Positions 33,265 to 42,839 of a DNA stretch of 64,000 nucleotides are shown one piece after another (the stretch's first letter is position 1; the number at the start of each line of letters is the position of its first letter). The position numbers and the translations under genes are program-made. The notes under the pieces were generated by a model. The model was not told the DNA's origin. It was given only the letters and a program-made list of their open reading frames with translations, and did not search any database. This DNA is from Clostridiaceae bacterium (GTDB lineage: Bacteria; Bacillota; Clostridia; Oscillospirales; Acutalibacteraceae): contig JAUMVO010000009.1 in assembly GCA_030530095.1 (NCBI GenBank), forward strand, positions 1-64,000, written 5' to 3'.

Positions 33265-34473
33265 ATGAAATATGCAGTCGTTCTGTACGACGGAATGGCG
33301 GATTATCCCGTCCCTGCGCTCGGCGGAAAAACGCCGATGATGTGCGCCGATAAGCCGATTTTCGACTCTATGGGAAAGCGCGGTACTGTCGGTCTTGTGC
33401 GCACCGTCCCCGAGGGTATGAAGCCCGGCAGCGACGTTGCAAATATGAGCGTTATGGGCTTTGACCCGTCGAAGTACTACACGGGCAGAAGTCCGCTCGA
33501 AGCGGCAAGTATAGGCGTTGACCTTAAGGATACCGACGTTACGCTTCGCTGTAATATTGTCACTCTTTCCGACGAGGAAAACTATGAGGACAAGACGATG
33601 GTTGACTACTGCGCGGGCGACATTTCCACCGCAGAGGCGGCAGAAATAATTAAGAGCGTGCAGGAACATTTCGGCAATGATATTTACAGATTCTATTCAG
33701 GCGTCAGCTACCGTCACTGTCTCGTATGGTCCGACGGCACGACCGAACTGGGCGATATGACTCCGCCTCACGATATTTCGGGCAGGGTAGTCGGCGAATA
33801 TCTTTCAAAGAGCGAAAACGCCAAGGACCTTATCCGTATGATGAAGGAAAGCTATGACCTTCTCAAAAATCATCCCGTTAATCTTAAGAGAATTTCCGAA
33901 GGCAAGCGCCCCGCCAATTCAATCTGGCTCTGGGGCGAGGGCAGAAAGCCCATGCTCCCGCAGTTTGAAAGCCTTTATTCGATGAAGGGCGCGGTTGTTT
34001 CCGCAGTTGATTTGCTTAAGGGAATTGCAAAATGCGCAGGTATGGCGGCTCCAGATGTTGAGGGCGCAACGGGCTATATCGACACGAATTTCGAGGGCAA
34101 GGCACAGGCAGGCGTCGAAGCGCTTAAAAACGGCTGTGATTATGTTTATCTTCACTTTGAAGCACCCGACGAATGCGGTCACAGACGCGAGCCCGAAAAC
34201 AAGGTGAAATCAATTGAAATGATTGATTCGCGCGTGTTGCCGATACTGCTTGAAGAGCTTGAAAAATATGACGACTACAAGATCATGATACTTCCCGACC
34301 ACCCGACGCCTATCGTCACCGCAACTCATGCGAGCGACCCCGTGCCGTTTATGATTTATCATAAAAAGGCGGAAACCGAAGGCGTTGAAACCGTAAATGA
34401 AGAAACCGCAAAGCAGACGGGAATTTTCGTCTCAAGCGGCGTTGAACTTATGAAAAAATTTCTGGAGGACTGA
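33265..34473 (+). CDS. Cofactor-independent phosphoglycerate mutase-like/proposed homoserine kinase
   Basis: A 402-residue alkaline-phosphatase-superfamily enzyme of the archaeal-type ApgM group. Metal and active-site residues are visible: D9 (VVLYDG), the segment GSDVANMSVMG (55-65), HFEAPDECGH and MILPDHPTP. One branch of this family (TIGR02535) is annotated as a proposed homoserine kinase. Here the gene lies two bases before metY, in an operon for homoserine-derived sulfur amino acids, which favours that role over glycolysis. The biochemical activity is not proven by the sequence. Confidence 0.85.
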   Translation: MKYAVVLYDGMADYPVPALGGKTPMMCADKPIFDSMGKRGTVGLVRTVPEGMKPGSDVANMSVMGFDPSKYYTGRSPLEAASIGVDLKDTDVTLRCNIVTLSDEENYEDKTMVDYCAGDISTAEAAEIIKSVQEHFGNDIYRFYSGVSYRHCLVWSDGTTELGDMTPPHDISGRVVGEYLSKSENAKDLIRMMKESYDLLKNHPVNLKRISEGKRPANSIWLWGEGRKPMLPQFESLYSMKGAVVSAVDLLKGIAKCAGMAAPDVEGATGYIDTNFEGKAQAGVEALKNGCDYVYLHFEAPDECGHRREPENKVKSIEMIDSRVLPILLEELEKYDDYKIMILPDHPTPIVTATHASDPVPFMIYHKKAETEGVETVNEETAKQTGIFVSSGVELMKKFLED

Positions 34474-34475
34474 TT

Positions 34476-35759
34476 ATGGGCTACGATAAGAATCAAAAAA
34501 TTGATACCAAATGCGTGCAGGCAGGCTGGCAGCCGAAAAGCGGCGAGCCGAGAGTTATGCCGATTTACGAAAGCACGACCTATAAGTACGACACAAGCGC
34601 CGATATGGCGAAGCTTTTCGACCTTGAACCGGGTTATATGTACACCCGTCTTGCCAACCCGACCAACGACATAGTCGCTTCCAAAATTGCTGCTCTCGAG
34701 GGCGGTGTTGCGGCAGTGCTTACCTCATCGGGACAGGCTGCGAATTTCTTCTCGCTTATCAATATTATGGGCGCAGGCGACCACTTCATCAGCTCTGCGA
34801 CCATCTACGGCGGCACTTTCAATCTGTTCAACGTTACCATGCGTAAAATAGGCATTGACTGCACCTTCGTTGACCCGAGAGCTTCGGAAGAGGAGATTCA
34901 GAAGGCTTTCAGACCCAACACTAAAGCGGTTTTCGGCGAGACAGTTGCCAATCCGTCACTCGACGTGCTTGACATTGAAAAATTTGCCCGTATCGCCCAC
35001 AAAAACGGCGTTCCGCTTATCGTCGACAACACCTTCCCGACACCGATTAACTGCCGTCCGTTTGAATTCGGAGCAGACATAGTTACACATTCGACCACCA
35101 AGTATATGGAGGGCCACGCCTCTACCATAGGCGGCTGCGTTGTTGACAGCGGCAACTTCGACTGGTATCAGAACGATAAATTCCCGTGCATGACCGAGCC
35201 CGACGAAAGCTATCACGGCGCAACCTATGCCAAGGATTTCGGCAAGAACGGCTTCGTTGTCAAGATAGTCGCACAGCTTCTGCGTGACTACGGCTCAACG
35301 CCGTCACCGTTCAATGCTTTCCTTCTCAATCTCGGTCTTGAAACACTTGCAGTCAGAATGGAAAGGCACTGCTCAAATGCGCTTAAGGTTGCGAAATATC
35401 TTGAGAATAACGATAAGATTTCGTGGGTAAATTACCCCGACCTTGAATCCTCAAAGGACTATGCGCTTGCAAAGAAGTATATGCCAAACGGCACCTGCGG
35501 AGTTATCTCCTTCGGCGTAAAGGGCGGCAGGGCAAAGGCTGAGGAATTTATGAACAATCTCCGTCTTGCGGCTATTGTCACCCACGTTGCAGACGCGCGT
35601 ACCTGCGTGCTTCATCCGGCTTCGTCAACTCACCGTCAGCTCTCCGATCAGGAACTAATCGAGTGCGGCGTAACTCCCGACCTCGTCAGATTCTCGGTAG
35701 GTATTGAAAACGCCGACGACATCATCGCCGACATTCAGCAGGCGCTTGATAAAATTTAA
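34476..35759 (+). CDS. metY: O-acetylhomoserine (thiol)-lyase family, MetY
   Basis: A 427-residue PLP enzyme of the Cys/Met metabolism family that makes homocysteine from an activated homoserine and sulfide. The PLP lysine is K209 in HSTTKYMEGHAS; YTRLANPTN and SSGQAAN near residues 56-90 are typical. The length and C-terminus (LVRFSVGIENADDIIAD) match MetY. Its partner gene is homoserine-kinase-like rather than an acetyltransferase, so the natural substrate could be O-phosphohomoserine instead of O-acetylhomoserine; this is inference. Confidence 0.93.
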   Translation: MGYDKNQKIDTKCVQAGWQPKSGEPRVMPIYESTTYKYDTSADMAKLFDLEPGYMYTRLANPTNDIVASKIAALEGGVAAVLTSSGQAANFFSLINIMGAGDHFISSATIYGGTFNLFNVTMRKIGIDCTFVDPRASEEEIQKAFRPNTKAVFGETVANPSLDVLDIEKFARIAHKNGVPLIVDNTFPTPINCRPFEFGADIVTHSTTKYMEGHASTIGGCVVDSGNFDWYQNDKFPCMTEPDESYHGATYAKDFGKNGFVVKIVAQLLRDYGSTPSPFNAFLLNLGLETLAVRMERHCSNALKVAKYLENNDKISWVNYPDLESSKDYALAKKYMPNGTCGVISFGVKGGRAKAEEFMNNLRLAAIVTHVADARTCVLHPASSTHRQLSDQELIECGVTPDLVRFSVGIENADDIIADIQQALDKI

Positions 35760-35775
35760 TAAAAAACGTTTCGGG

Positions 35776-35804
35776 GCAGGCGGTTTATCCGCCTGCTTTT
35801 TTCT
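35776..35804 (+). terminator. Terminator after metY
   Basis: CAGGCGG (35777-35783) pairs with CCGCCTG (35789-35795), followed by a T-rich run. Confidence 0.92.
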
Positions 35805-35873
35805 TTTTCTCATTTTCACATTTTTTGATTGTTAATTACCAACTTTTTGTATATTATATATTATTACATTATA

Positions 35874-35902
35874 TTGACTTTTTGACATAGAAAGAATATA
35901 AT
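35874..35902 (+). promoter_or_regulatory. Promoter of the exopolysaccharide locus
   Basis: TTGACT (35874-35879), 17 bases, perfect TATAAT (35897-35902). No other strong promoter or terminator was found until 62537, so this may drive the whole 25-gene locus. Confidence 0.75.
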
Positions 35903-35941
35903 GTTTAAGTCTATAAGTATGTTATTCGATAGGGTGGTATT

Positions 35942-36655
35942 GTGGCTGAAAATCAGGTCATTGAAATACAGTCCGCCGAAGAGGAGTTTTCCTCGACGGC
36001 TTATAAGGGCATTTACAACAGATACGTAAAGAGAGTAATCGGCTTCGTTATTGCTCTTATTCTCTTCATCGTGCTTATTCCCGTCTATCTGATTATTTCT
36101 CTTGCGGTAGTAATTGATACGGGCTTCCCCGTACTCTATAAGGCGGACAGGGGAGGCTATAAAAATAAAAGTTTCAAAATTTTCAAGTTCCGCTCAATGG
36201 TCAAAAACGCCGACAAGATAGGCGGCGGCACAACGGCGCTCAACGACTCGAGAATAACAAAGGTCGGCAACATACTGCGAAAGACCAAGCTCGACGAGTT
36301 TCCGCAGCTGCTCAACATCATTAAGGGCGATATGAGCTTTATCGGACCCAGACCGGAGCTTCTCCGTTATACTCAGCAGTATGTCGGCAAGGAAAAGTAC
36401 ATACTTGAAGTCAGACCGGGCATCACCGATTACAGCTCGATTGAGTTTATCAATCTTGACGAGCTTGTCGGAGGCGAGGCAAATGCCGACGAGGTTTACG
36501 AAACGAAGGTACTCAAAAAGAAAAACGAGCTTCGTGTAAAATACGTCGAAAATGTTTCATTCAGGACCGACGTTGAAATATTCTTTAAGACAATAGGAAG
36601 CGTGCTTGAAAAGGCTTTCGGCTTCCTGTTCAAAAAAGAACACAGAGGAAACTGA
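35942..36655 (+). CDS. Undecaprenyl-phosphate sugar phosphotransferase (initiating)
   Basis: A 237-residue membrane enzyme of the bacterial sugar transferase family that moves a sugar-1-phosphate from a UDP-sugar to undecaprenyl phosphate, starting repeat-unit synthesis. Residues 32-58 form the membrane anchor; the conserved motifs KNKSFKIFKFRSM and KTKLDEFPQLLNIIKGDMSF are followed by GPRPEL. It starts with GTG. It is the first gene of the locus behind a 17-spaced promoter. The sugar is unknown; a UDP-6-deoxyaminosugar from the CapE/F/G genes is a candidate. Confidence 0.92.
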   Translation: MAENQVIEIQSAEEEFSSTAYKGIYNRYVKRVIGFVIALILFIVLIPVYLIISLAVVIDTGFPVLYKADRGGYKNKSFKIFKFRSMVKNADKIGGGTTALNDSRITKVGNILRKTKLDEFPQLLNIIKGDMSFIGPRPELLRYTQQYVGKEKYILEVRPGITDYSSIEFINLDELVGGEANADEVYETKVLKKKNELRVKYVENVSFRTDVEIFFKTIGSVLEKAFGFLFKKEHRGN

Positions 36656-36657
36656 TT

Positions 36658-37599
36658 ATGGAATACATAACTCTTAAAAATACGGATATTAAAGTTTCCC
36701 GTTTATGCATGGGCGGCTGTCCGATGGGCGGCTACGGCTGGGGAAACGTTCAGGAAAACGAGCTTATCGACGCCGTCAATAAGGCGCTTGATATCGGAGT
36801 CAACTTTTTCGATACCGCCGAAACCTACGGACTCGGTCAGTCGGAAATCACTCTGGGCAAGGCTCTCGGCTCAAGGCGGGATAAGGCGGTTATCTCGGAC
36901 AAGTTCGGCGTTCACGCCATGAAGGGACAGCCGACCTTTTACGATAACTCTCACGACTATATCATCGAAGCCTGCGAGGGCTCGCTGAAAAGACTCGGCA
37001 CGGATTATATCGACGTTTACACCGTTCATTACCGTGACGGCAAGACACCCCTCTGCGAGGTTGCCGAAACGCTCGATGAACTCAAGAAGCAGGGTAAAAT
37101 CCGTTACGCCGCGCTTTCAAATATTCATGAGGACGACAAGGCTGAGCTTGAGAGCTTAAAGGGGAGATTCGTTTCCTTCCAGGACGAGTATTCGCTTGCC
37201 TGCCGCAAAAACGAAAAGGAAATGCTCGACTTTGCTCAAAACTTCTCACTGACTCCGCTGACATGGGGCAGTCTCGGTCAGGGCATACTGACGGGAAAGT
37301 ACAATCTCGATAACGTGAATTTCGGCGCCGACGACAGACGCTCCCGTGAAATTTACGTCAATTTCCACGGCGAGAAGCTTAAGAAAAATCTCGAAATCGT
37401 CGAGGTGCTTAAAAAGATTTCCTCCGAGGTCGGAAAATCCGTTTCCGCCGTTGCGATAAGATTTATACTCGACTTCCTCCCCGACAGCGTTGTCATCACG
37501 GGTATCAAGAGACCGTCGCAGCTGCTCTCAAACGCAGAGGCGCTTGACTGGCATCTTAACGCGCAACAGATAAAAATGCTTGACGATATTTCAAAGTAA
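36658..37599 (+). CDS. Aldo/keto reductase
   Basis: A 313-residue NADPH-dependent aldo/keto reductase. The catalytic tetrad is visible: D52 and Y57 (FFDTAETYG), K82 (SDKFG) and H124 (YTVHYRD). The coenzyme-binding end includes SLGQGILTGKYN and ITGIKRPSQLLSNAEAL. The gene follows the sugar transferase by two bases. Inside a polysaccharide locus it may reduce a keto-sugar or sugar aldehyde, but general AKRs have broad substrates, so the role is open. Confidence 0.9.
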   Translation: MEYITLKNTDIKVSRLCMGGCPMGGYGWGNVQENELIDAVNKALDIGVNFFDTAETYGLGQSEITLGKALGSRRDKAVISDKFGVHAMKGQPTFYDNSHDYIIEACEGSLKRLGTDYIDVYTVHYRDGKTPLCEVAETLDELKKQGKIRYAALSNIHEDDKAELESLKGRFVSFQDEYSLACRKNEKEMLDFAQNFSLTPLTWGSLGQGILTGKYNLDNVNFGADDRRSREIYVNFHGEKLKKNLEIVEVLKKISSEVGKSVSAVAIRFILDFLPDSVVITGIKRPSQLLSNAEALDWHLNAQQIKMLDDISK

Positions 37600-37602
37600 G
37601 GA

Positions 37603-38655
37603 TTGAAGGAATTGAACGGAAACAAAAAGCTGGGCTTCATAAGCGTTGCGAGTATAATCGGCACAATCCTCGTCGTATTCGGACATTCCTACACTCTCGA
37701 TTATGACGACATCACCCCCGTAATGCTCGCAATAAGAACCTTTATTTACTATTTTCATATGCCGCTTTTCTTTTTCATTTCCGGCTTCCTTGCTGTTTAT
37801 ACAAGGGGAATTGAGAGAAAAGGCTTCGGGAAGTATATCGGCTCGAAGGCGGCGCAGCTTCTTGTTCCGTATCTCTTTCTGACACTCGTATTTTACGTGC
37901 CGAAGAAAACGCTTTCGCACGAAAGCATAAGCGCATACGACCTTTTTGAAAACGTGTTCGCACCGAGGAGCAATATCTGGGGGCATCTCTGGTTTCTGCC
38001 GGCTCTGTTTCTGATAACGCTGATTGTTTCGCTGATACTGCTTGCACTGAAAAAAGCGGGTAAGAATGTCAAAACTGCGGTGAACGTAATTGCCGCCGTC
38101 GGCTTCATTGCGCTTCTCGTTTTTCCGGTAAAGCTTAAATGGCTTGCCGTCAGCGATATCTGCGCAAATCTCATTTACTATTTTCTCGGTTCGCTTTCGG
38201 TTGATTTCATAATTGACCGAATAGATTCTCTGAAAAATCCGTTTGTTCTGATTGCGTCTTTTGCGGTTGCCGTCGGTTTAAGCTATGTCCGTTATAACTA
38301 TCTGCTTCATTCGGATATCGGACACGCTCTGCTTCAGTTTGTAATCTGTATGATTATGCTTGCGGTTGTTTTCGGACTGTCGGAGAATATTTATAAAATT
38401 GCTCCGAAGCTTTCCGATAAACTCAATTCATACACCTACACGGTTTATCTTTACAGCTGGCTTGTGCAGACGGTCGTTTATTACATAGGCTTCGATTACC
38501 TGCATCTGCCGAAATACGTTACCTGCCCGATAATGTTTGTTACGGGACTTCTCATACCGATACTCATTTCGGTTATTTACTCGAAAATCAAATTTATCAA
38601 CAATAAATTTTTTGATACAGTTTTAGGAATTAAGGTGAAAAGAAATGACAAGTGA
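37603..38655 (+). CDS. Membrane acyltransferase (acyltransferase 3 family)
   Basis: A 350-residue integral membrane protein with about ten helices. The catalytic-type His (H28 in VVFGHSY) lies in the first helix, and PLFFFISGFLAVY follows, both typical of the Acyltransferase_3 family that O-acetylates polysaccharides. The annotated start is a TTG at 37603 with GTAAGGA almost touching it, so the true start is uncertain. It overlaps the next gene by 11 bases. Acetylation of the exported polymer is the likely role. Confidence 0.85.
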   Translation: MKELNGNKKLGFISVASIIGTILVVFGHSYTLDYDDITPVMLAIRTFIYYFHMPLFFFISGFLAVYTRGIERKGFGKYIGSKAAQLLVPYLFLTLVFYVPKKTLSHESISAYDLFENVFAPRSNIWGHLWFLPALFLITLIVSLILLALKKAGKNVKTAVNVIAAVGFIALLVFPVKLKWLAVSDICANLIYYFLGSLSVDFIIDRIDSLKNPFVLIASFAVAVGLSYVRYNYLLHSDIGHALLQFVICMIMLAVVFGLSENIYKIAPKLSDKLNSYTYTVYLYSWLVQTVVYYIGFDYLHLPKYVTCPIMFVTGLLIPILISVIYSKIKFINNKFFDTVLGIKVKRNDK

Positions 38656-39493
38656 ACAGCTTGCGTGGCTTATACGTCGCCACGGAATTGAAATGACGCA
38701 TCTTTCGGGAGGCTCGCACATAGGCTCGATTTTATCCGTAGCCGATATTATGGCGGTGCTTTACAACGACGTTGCCAAGATTAATCCCGAAAATCCGAAG
38801 GATCCTGCAAGGGACAGAATAATCCTTTCAAAGGGGCATGCGGGCGCATCCGTCTATGCGGCGCTTGCCGAGAAAGGCTTTTTCGATACCGAGGAGTTAA
38901 AGACGCATTATCAGAACGGTTCGCGCCTTTCGGGCCACGTTTCGCATAAGGGCGTTCCCGGCGTTGAGTTTTCAACCGGTTCTCTGGGTCACGGTCTGCC
39001 CGTCGGCGCAGGTATGGCTATGGCGGCAAAGAAGGATAATAAGAGCCACAGCGTTTTTGTTATTCTCGGCGACGGCGAATGCGACGAGGGCTCTGTATGG
39101 GAGGCGGCGCTTGTCGCTCATCACTACGGGCTTGACAATCTTATCGCAATAATCGACCACAACAAAATGCAGAGCCTTGACTTCTGCGAGAATACAATTA
39201 AGCTTTCGCCCTTTGCGGACAAGTGGAAGGCTTTCGGCTGGAACGTTATCGACATAGACGGTCATGACCATGACGCATTGAGAAGCGCTATGCTTTCAGC
39301 GAAGGAAAACAAGGGAAATCCCACCGTTATCATTGCCAACACCGTCAAGGGCAAGGGTATTTCCTTTATGGAAAACGACATACTCTGGCACTACCGCTTC
39401 CCGCACGACGGCGAGGAATACGACGGCGCTCTTAAAGAGCTTCACGATGCGATGCCCGAGGGCATAAGCGACCCGTACACGAAGGAGGCGTAA
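38645..39493 (+). CDS. Transketolase-like, N-terminal (TPP-binding) subunit
   Basis: A 282-residue thiamine-diphosphate subunit: GHAGASVYAALAEKGF, GSLGHGLPVGAGMA and the TPP motif GDGECDEGSVWEA followed by HNKMQ. It is separated from its C-terminal half (next gene, two bases on), as in archaeal and many Clostridial split transketolases. It transfers two-carbon keto units between sugars. Its presence in the middle of a polysaccharide locus suggests a role in making a special keto- or branched sugar; a general pentose pathway role remains possible. Confidence 0.92.
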   Translation: MTSEQLAWLIRRHGIEMTHLSGGSHIGSILSVADIMAVLYNDVAKINPENPKDPARDRIILSKGHAGASVYAALAEKGFFDTEELKTHYQNGSRLSGHVSHKGVPGVEFSTGSLGHGLPVGAGMAMAAKKDNKSHSVFVILGDGECDEGSVWEAALVAHHYGLDNLIAIIDHNKMQSLDFCENTIKLSPFADKWKAFGWNVIDIDGHDHDALRSAMLSAKENKGNPTVIIANTVKGKGISFMENDILWHYRFPHDGEEYDGALKELHDAMPEGISDPYTKEA

Positions 39494-39495
39494 TC

Positions 39496-40416
39496 ATGAG
39501 AGACACATTTGTAAGAACACTTATTGATATCGCCAAAAACGATAAGGACGTTATACTCGTTACGGGCGACCTCGGATTCGGCGTACTCAAGCCTTACTGG
39601 GAGGCGCTTCCCGACCAGTTTATAAACGCAGGCATTGCCGAGCAGGATATGACGGGCTTTGCGGCGGGACTTGCTCTTGAGGGCAAAACCGTATTCACCT
39701 ATTCGATAGGCAACTTCCCGACATTGCGCTGTATTGAGCAGATAAGAAACGACTGCGCTTACCACGACGCAAACGTCAAGATAGTCTGTGTCGGCGGCGG
39801 CTTCGTTTACGGCTCGCTGGGTATGAGCCACCACGCCACCGAGGATATCGCAATGATGAGAGCGCTGCCAAACGTTACGGTTATGGCGCCGGGCGACCTC
39901 ACCGAAGCTGCTGAGGCGACAAAGGCTATATATAAGCAGAAGGGCACCTGCTATCTTCGTCTGGGCAGGGGCGGCGAGCAGAAAATCCACGAAAAAATCG
40001 ATAACTTCCAAATCGGCAAGGCGATTAAGATTCAGGACGGCTCACGCATAGCAATCTTCTCGACGGGCGCTATTTTCGACGAGGCTAAGGGCGCAATAGA
40101 GCTGCTTGAAAAGGAAGGTATTTCTGCGGCGCTTTACACCTTCCCGACGGTAAAGCCGATTGATAAGGAAGTCATCACCGACTGCGCAAAGCGCTATGAG
40201 GCGGTTATCACCGTTGAGGAGCACAACATTATCGGCGGCTTCGGCAGCGCGGTTTCCGAAATTATGGCGGAAATGAGCGACAAGAAGGCAAAGCTCGTGA
40301 GAATCGGACTTAACGATATGTATTCGTGCATTGTCGGTACACAGAAATATCTCCGCAACGAGTACGGTATGAGCGCCGTAAAGATTGCGGACAGAGTAAG
40401 ATCGGAGCTTAAATGA
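39496..40416 (+). CDS. Transketolase-like, C-terminal subunit
   Basis: A 306-residue pyrimidine-binding and C-terminal half of the split transketolase. The segments VTGDLGFGVLKPYWE, FINAGIAEQDMTGFAAGLA with the conserved Glu, and YGSLGMSHHATEDIAMMRAL are typical. The final domain carries the phosphate-handling strands (VITVEEHNIIGGFGSAV). It overlaps the next gene by four bases, so it is part of the operon. It must work with the preceding subunit. Confidence 0.92.
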   Translation: MRDTFVRTLIDIAKNDKDVILVTGDLGFGVLKPYWEALPDQFINAGIAEQDMTGFAAGLALEGKTVFTYSIGNFPTLRCIEQIRNDCAYHDANVKIVCVGGGFVYGSLGMSHHATEDIAMMRALPNVTVMAPGDLTEAAEATKAIYKQKGTCYLRLGRGGEQKIHEKIDNFQIGKAIKIQDGSRIAIFSTGAIFDEAKGAIELLEKEGISAALYTFPTVKPIDKEVITDCAKRYEAVITVEEHNIIGGFGSAVSEIMAEMSDKKAKLVRIGLNDMYSCIVGTQKYLRNEYGMSAVKIADRVRSELK

Positions 40417-41504
40417 AAACTGTACTGATTTTATCAAACGATTTTACTACAATTTACAATTTCCGCACCGAGCTTGTAAAAAGGCTGCTCAGGGAAGAAT
40501 ACAGAGTGCTTCTCTCACTTCCCGAAGACGACCGAAACTCCTTTTTTGAGGAGCTTGGCTGCGAGGTTATAAAAACGCCGATTTCACGTTTCGGCACCAA
40601 TCCGCTTCAGGATATGAAAACCTACAGGTTCTATAAGGCGTTGATTAAAGAGCAAAAGCCCGACGCAGTGCTTTCGTTTACCGCCAAGCCGAACATTTAC
40701 GGTTCGCTTGCGTGCAGAAAAACGAAAACAAAGTGCATCTGCAACGTAACGGGACTCGGTTCGAATTTCCAGTCGGAAAACATTATCAAGAAGATTATGC
40801 TTTTCCTTCAAAAGTATTCCTACAAATTCGCAAAAACCGTTTTCTTCCAGAATACGCAGAATATGGAGTATTTCAATTCCAAAGGTATTGCGAAGGATAA
40901 CTCAAAGCTTCTTCCCGGCTCGGGAGTCAATCTTGAGGAAAACGCCTTTGAGAAAAACACTCTAAAGGACAGACCGAAATTCGTCACCGTTTCACGAATC
41001 CGTAAGGACAAGGGCTTTGACGAGCTGTTTGAGGCGGTAAGAAAGGCGAAGGCTGACGGACTTGACGCTGAATTCCACGTACTCGGCTGGTATGAGGACG
41101 ATTCCTATAAGGCAGTTACCGAGGAAATGCAGGAAAAGTACGGACTTGTCGTTCACGGCTCCGTGCCTCACGAGCAGGTTCACGGAATTATAAGCGAATG
41201 TAACTTCCTTATTCATCCGTCATATCACGAGGGCATGTCAAACGTCATACTTGAGGCTGCGGCGACCGGACTCGTTTGTCTGGCTTCTGACATAAACGGC
41301 TGCAAGGAGGCAATCGACGGCGGCAAAACGGGTTTCCTTTTCAAAGTAAAGGACGCCGATTCGCTTTATGAAGCGATAAAAAAAGCCTCGGAGCTTTCGC
41401 AGGATGAAATTACGAAAATGAGTGAGCTTTCACGGCAGAAGATGAAAAACGAATTCGACCGTGAAATCGTCATTGAAAAATACTTAACGGAAATTAACAG
41501 CTAA
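40413..41504 (+). CDS. Glycosyltransferase, GT4 family
   Basis: A 363-residue GT-B enzyme. The N-terminal acceptor domain begins MKTVLILSNDFTTIYNFRTELV; the C-terminal donor domain has VSRIRKDKGFDELFEA and HPSYHEGMSNVILEAAATG with the EX7E motif. It transfers a sugar from a nucleotide donor with retention. There is no membrane segment, so it acts at the cytosolic face on the lipid-linked unit. The donor sugar cannot be read from the sequence. Confidence 0.92.
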   Translation: MKTVLILSNDFTTIYNFRTELVKRLLREEYRVLLSLPEDDRNSFFEELGCEVIKTPISRFGTNPLQDMKTYRFYKALIKEQKPDAVLSFTAKPNIYGSLACRKTKTKCICNVTGLGSNFQSENIIKKIMLFLQKYSYKFAKTVFFQNTQNMEYFNSKGIAKDNSKLLPGSGVNLEENAFEKNTLKDRPKFVTVSRIRKDKGFDELFEAVRKAKADGLDAEFHVLGWYEDDSYKAVTEEMQEKYGLVVHGSVPHEQVHGIISECNFLIHPSYHEGMSNVILEAAATGLVCLASDINGCKEAIDGGKTGFLFKVKDADSLYEAIKKASELSQDEITKMSELSRQKMKNEFDREIVIEKYLTEINS

Positions 41505-41519
41505 AGGAGATATATCAAA

Positions 41520-42839
41520 ATGGGACTTTATGAAAGCATTGTTGCAGGAAGCGAAAAGATCGCGCTTGTCGGCTTAGGCTACGTCGGTATGCCGATAGCC
41601 GTTGCGTTTTCAAAGAAGGTCAAGGTAGTCGGCTTCGACCTCAATGCAAAGAAAATCGAGCTTTATAAAAACGGTATCGACCCCACCAACGAGGTCGGCA
41701 ACGAGGCAATTAAAAACTGCGCCGTTGATTTTACGGCTGACGAGAGCAGATTAAAGGAATGCAAATTCTTTATCGTTGCCGTACCCACACCCGTCAACGA
41801 CGACCACACTCCCGACCTCTCACCCGTTGAGGGCGCAAGCGAGATAGTCGGCAGAAATCTTACAAAGGGCTCAATCGTTGTCTATGAAAGCACGGTTTAT
41901 CCCGGCGTTACCGAGGACATCTGCGTACCGATACTTGAAAGAGAGTCGGGTATGAAATGCGGCGTTGACTTCAAAATCGGTTATTCGCCCGAGAGAATCA
42001 ATCCCGGCGACAAGGTTCACCGTCTTGAAACCATCACAAAGATTGTTTCGGGTATGGATGACGAAACACTCGACACGGTTGCGAAGGTTTACGAGCTTGT
42101 AGTTGCAGCAGGCGTTCACAGAGCTGCAAATATCAAGGTTGCCGAGGCTGCAAAGGTTATTGAAAACTCACAGAGAGATATAAATATCGCCTTTATGAAC
42201 GAGCTTTCAATCATCTTCAACAAGATGGGCATTGACACCAAATCCGTTCTCGAAGCGGCAGGTACGAAGTGGAATTTCCTTAAATTCTATCCCGGTCTTG
42301 TCGGCGGCCACTGCATAGGCGTTGACCCGTATTATCTTACATACAAGGCTGAGGAACTCGGCTATCACAGCCAGATTATCCTTTCGGGCAGACGCATAAA
42401 CGACGATATGGGCAAGTACGTTGCCGAAAGCACGGTCAAGAATCTTATCAAGGCTGACGTATCAATCAAAAATGCAAAGGTTGCAATACTCGGCTTCACC
42501 TTCAAGGAGAATTGCCCCGACACGAGAAATACGAAGATTATCGACATCTACAACGAGCTTAAGGAATACGGCATCACCGCAACGATTGCAGATCCCGCTG
42601 CGGACGCTGACGAGGCAAAGCGCCTTTACGGCATTGAGTTCGTTGATATGAATACAATTAAGGACTGCGACGCCGTTATTCTCGCCGTTGCTCATGAGCA
42701 GTTCAAGTCGCTCTCGCAGGCTGACTTTGACAGAATGTTCAAAGCAGGCGACAACTCGAAGAAGGTCCTCGTTGACATCAAGGGACTTCTTGACAGAAAA
42801 GAATACGAAGCTGCAGGCTACAATTACTGGAGATTATAA
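41520..42839 (+). CDS. tviB: UDP-N-acetylhexosamine 6-dehydrogenase (TviB/WbpO-like)
   Basis: A 439-residue NAD-dependent nucleotide sugar dehydrogenase. The Rossmann motif [14 protein letters not shown] is near the N-terminus, [16 protein letters not shown] is typical for the TviB/WbpO/WbpA group, and the catalytic Cys is C265 in [12 protein letters not shown]. It oxidises C6 of UDP-GlcNAc or UDP-GalNAc to the uronic acid. A 4-epimerase of the TviC type is encoded two genes on. Together they should give UDP-N-acetylgalactosaminuronic acid, providing the carboxylates that ATP-grasp ligases could use. Confidence 0.9.
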   Translation: MGLYESIVAGSEKIALVGLGYVGMPIAVAFSKKVKVVGFDLNAKKIELYKNGIDPTNEVGNEAIKNCAVDFTADESRLKECKFFIVAVPTPVNDDHTPDLSPVEGASEIVGRNLTKGSIVVYESTVYPGVTEDICVPILERESGMKCGVDFKIGYSPERINPGDKVHRLETITKIVSGMDDETLDTVAKVYELVVAAGVHRAANIKVAEAAKVIENSQRDINIAFMNELSIIFNKMGIDTKSVLEAAGTKWNFLKFYPGLVGGHCIGVDPYYLTYKAEELGYHSQIILSGRRINDDMGKYVAESTVKNLIKADVSIKNAKVAILGFTFKENCPDTRNTKIIDIYNELKEYGITATIADPAADADEAKRLYGIEFVDMNTIKDCDAVILAVAHEQFKSLSQADFDRMFKAGDNSKKVLVDIKGLLDRKEYEAAGYNYWRL

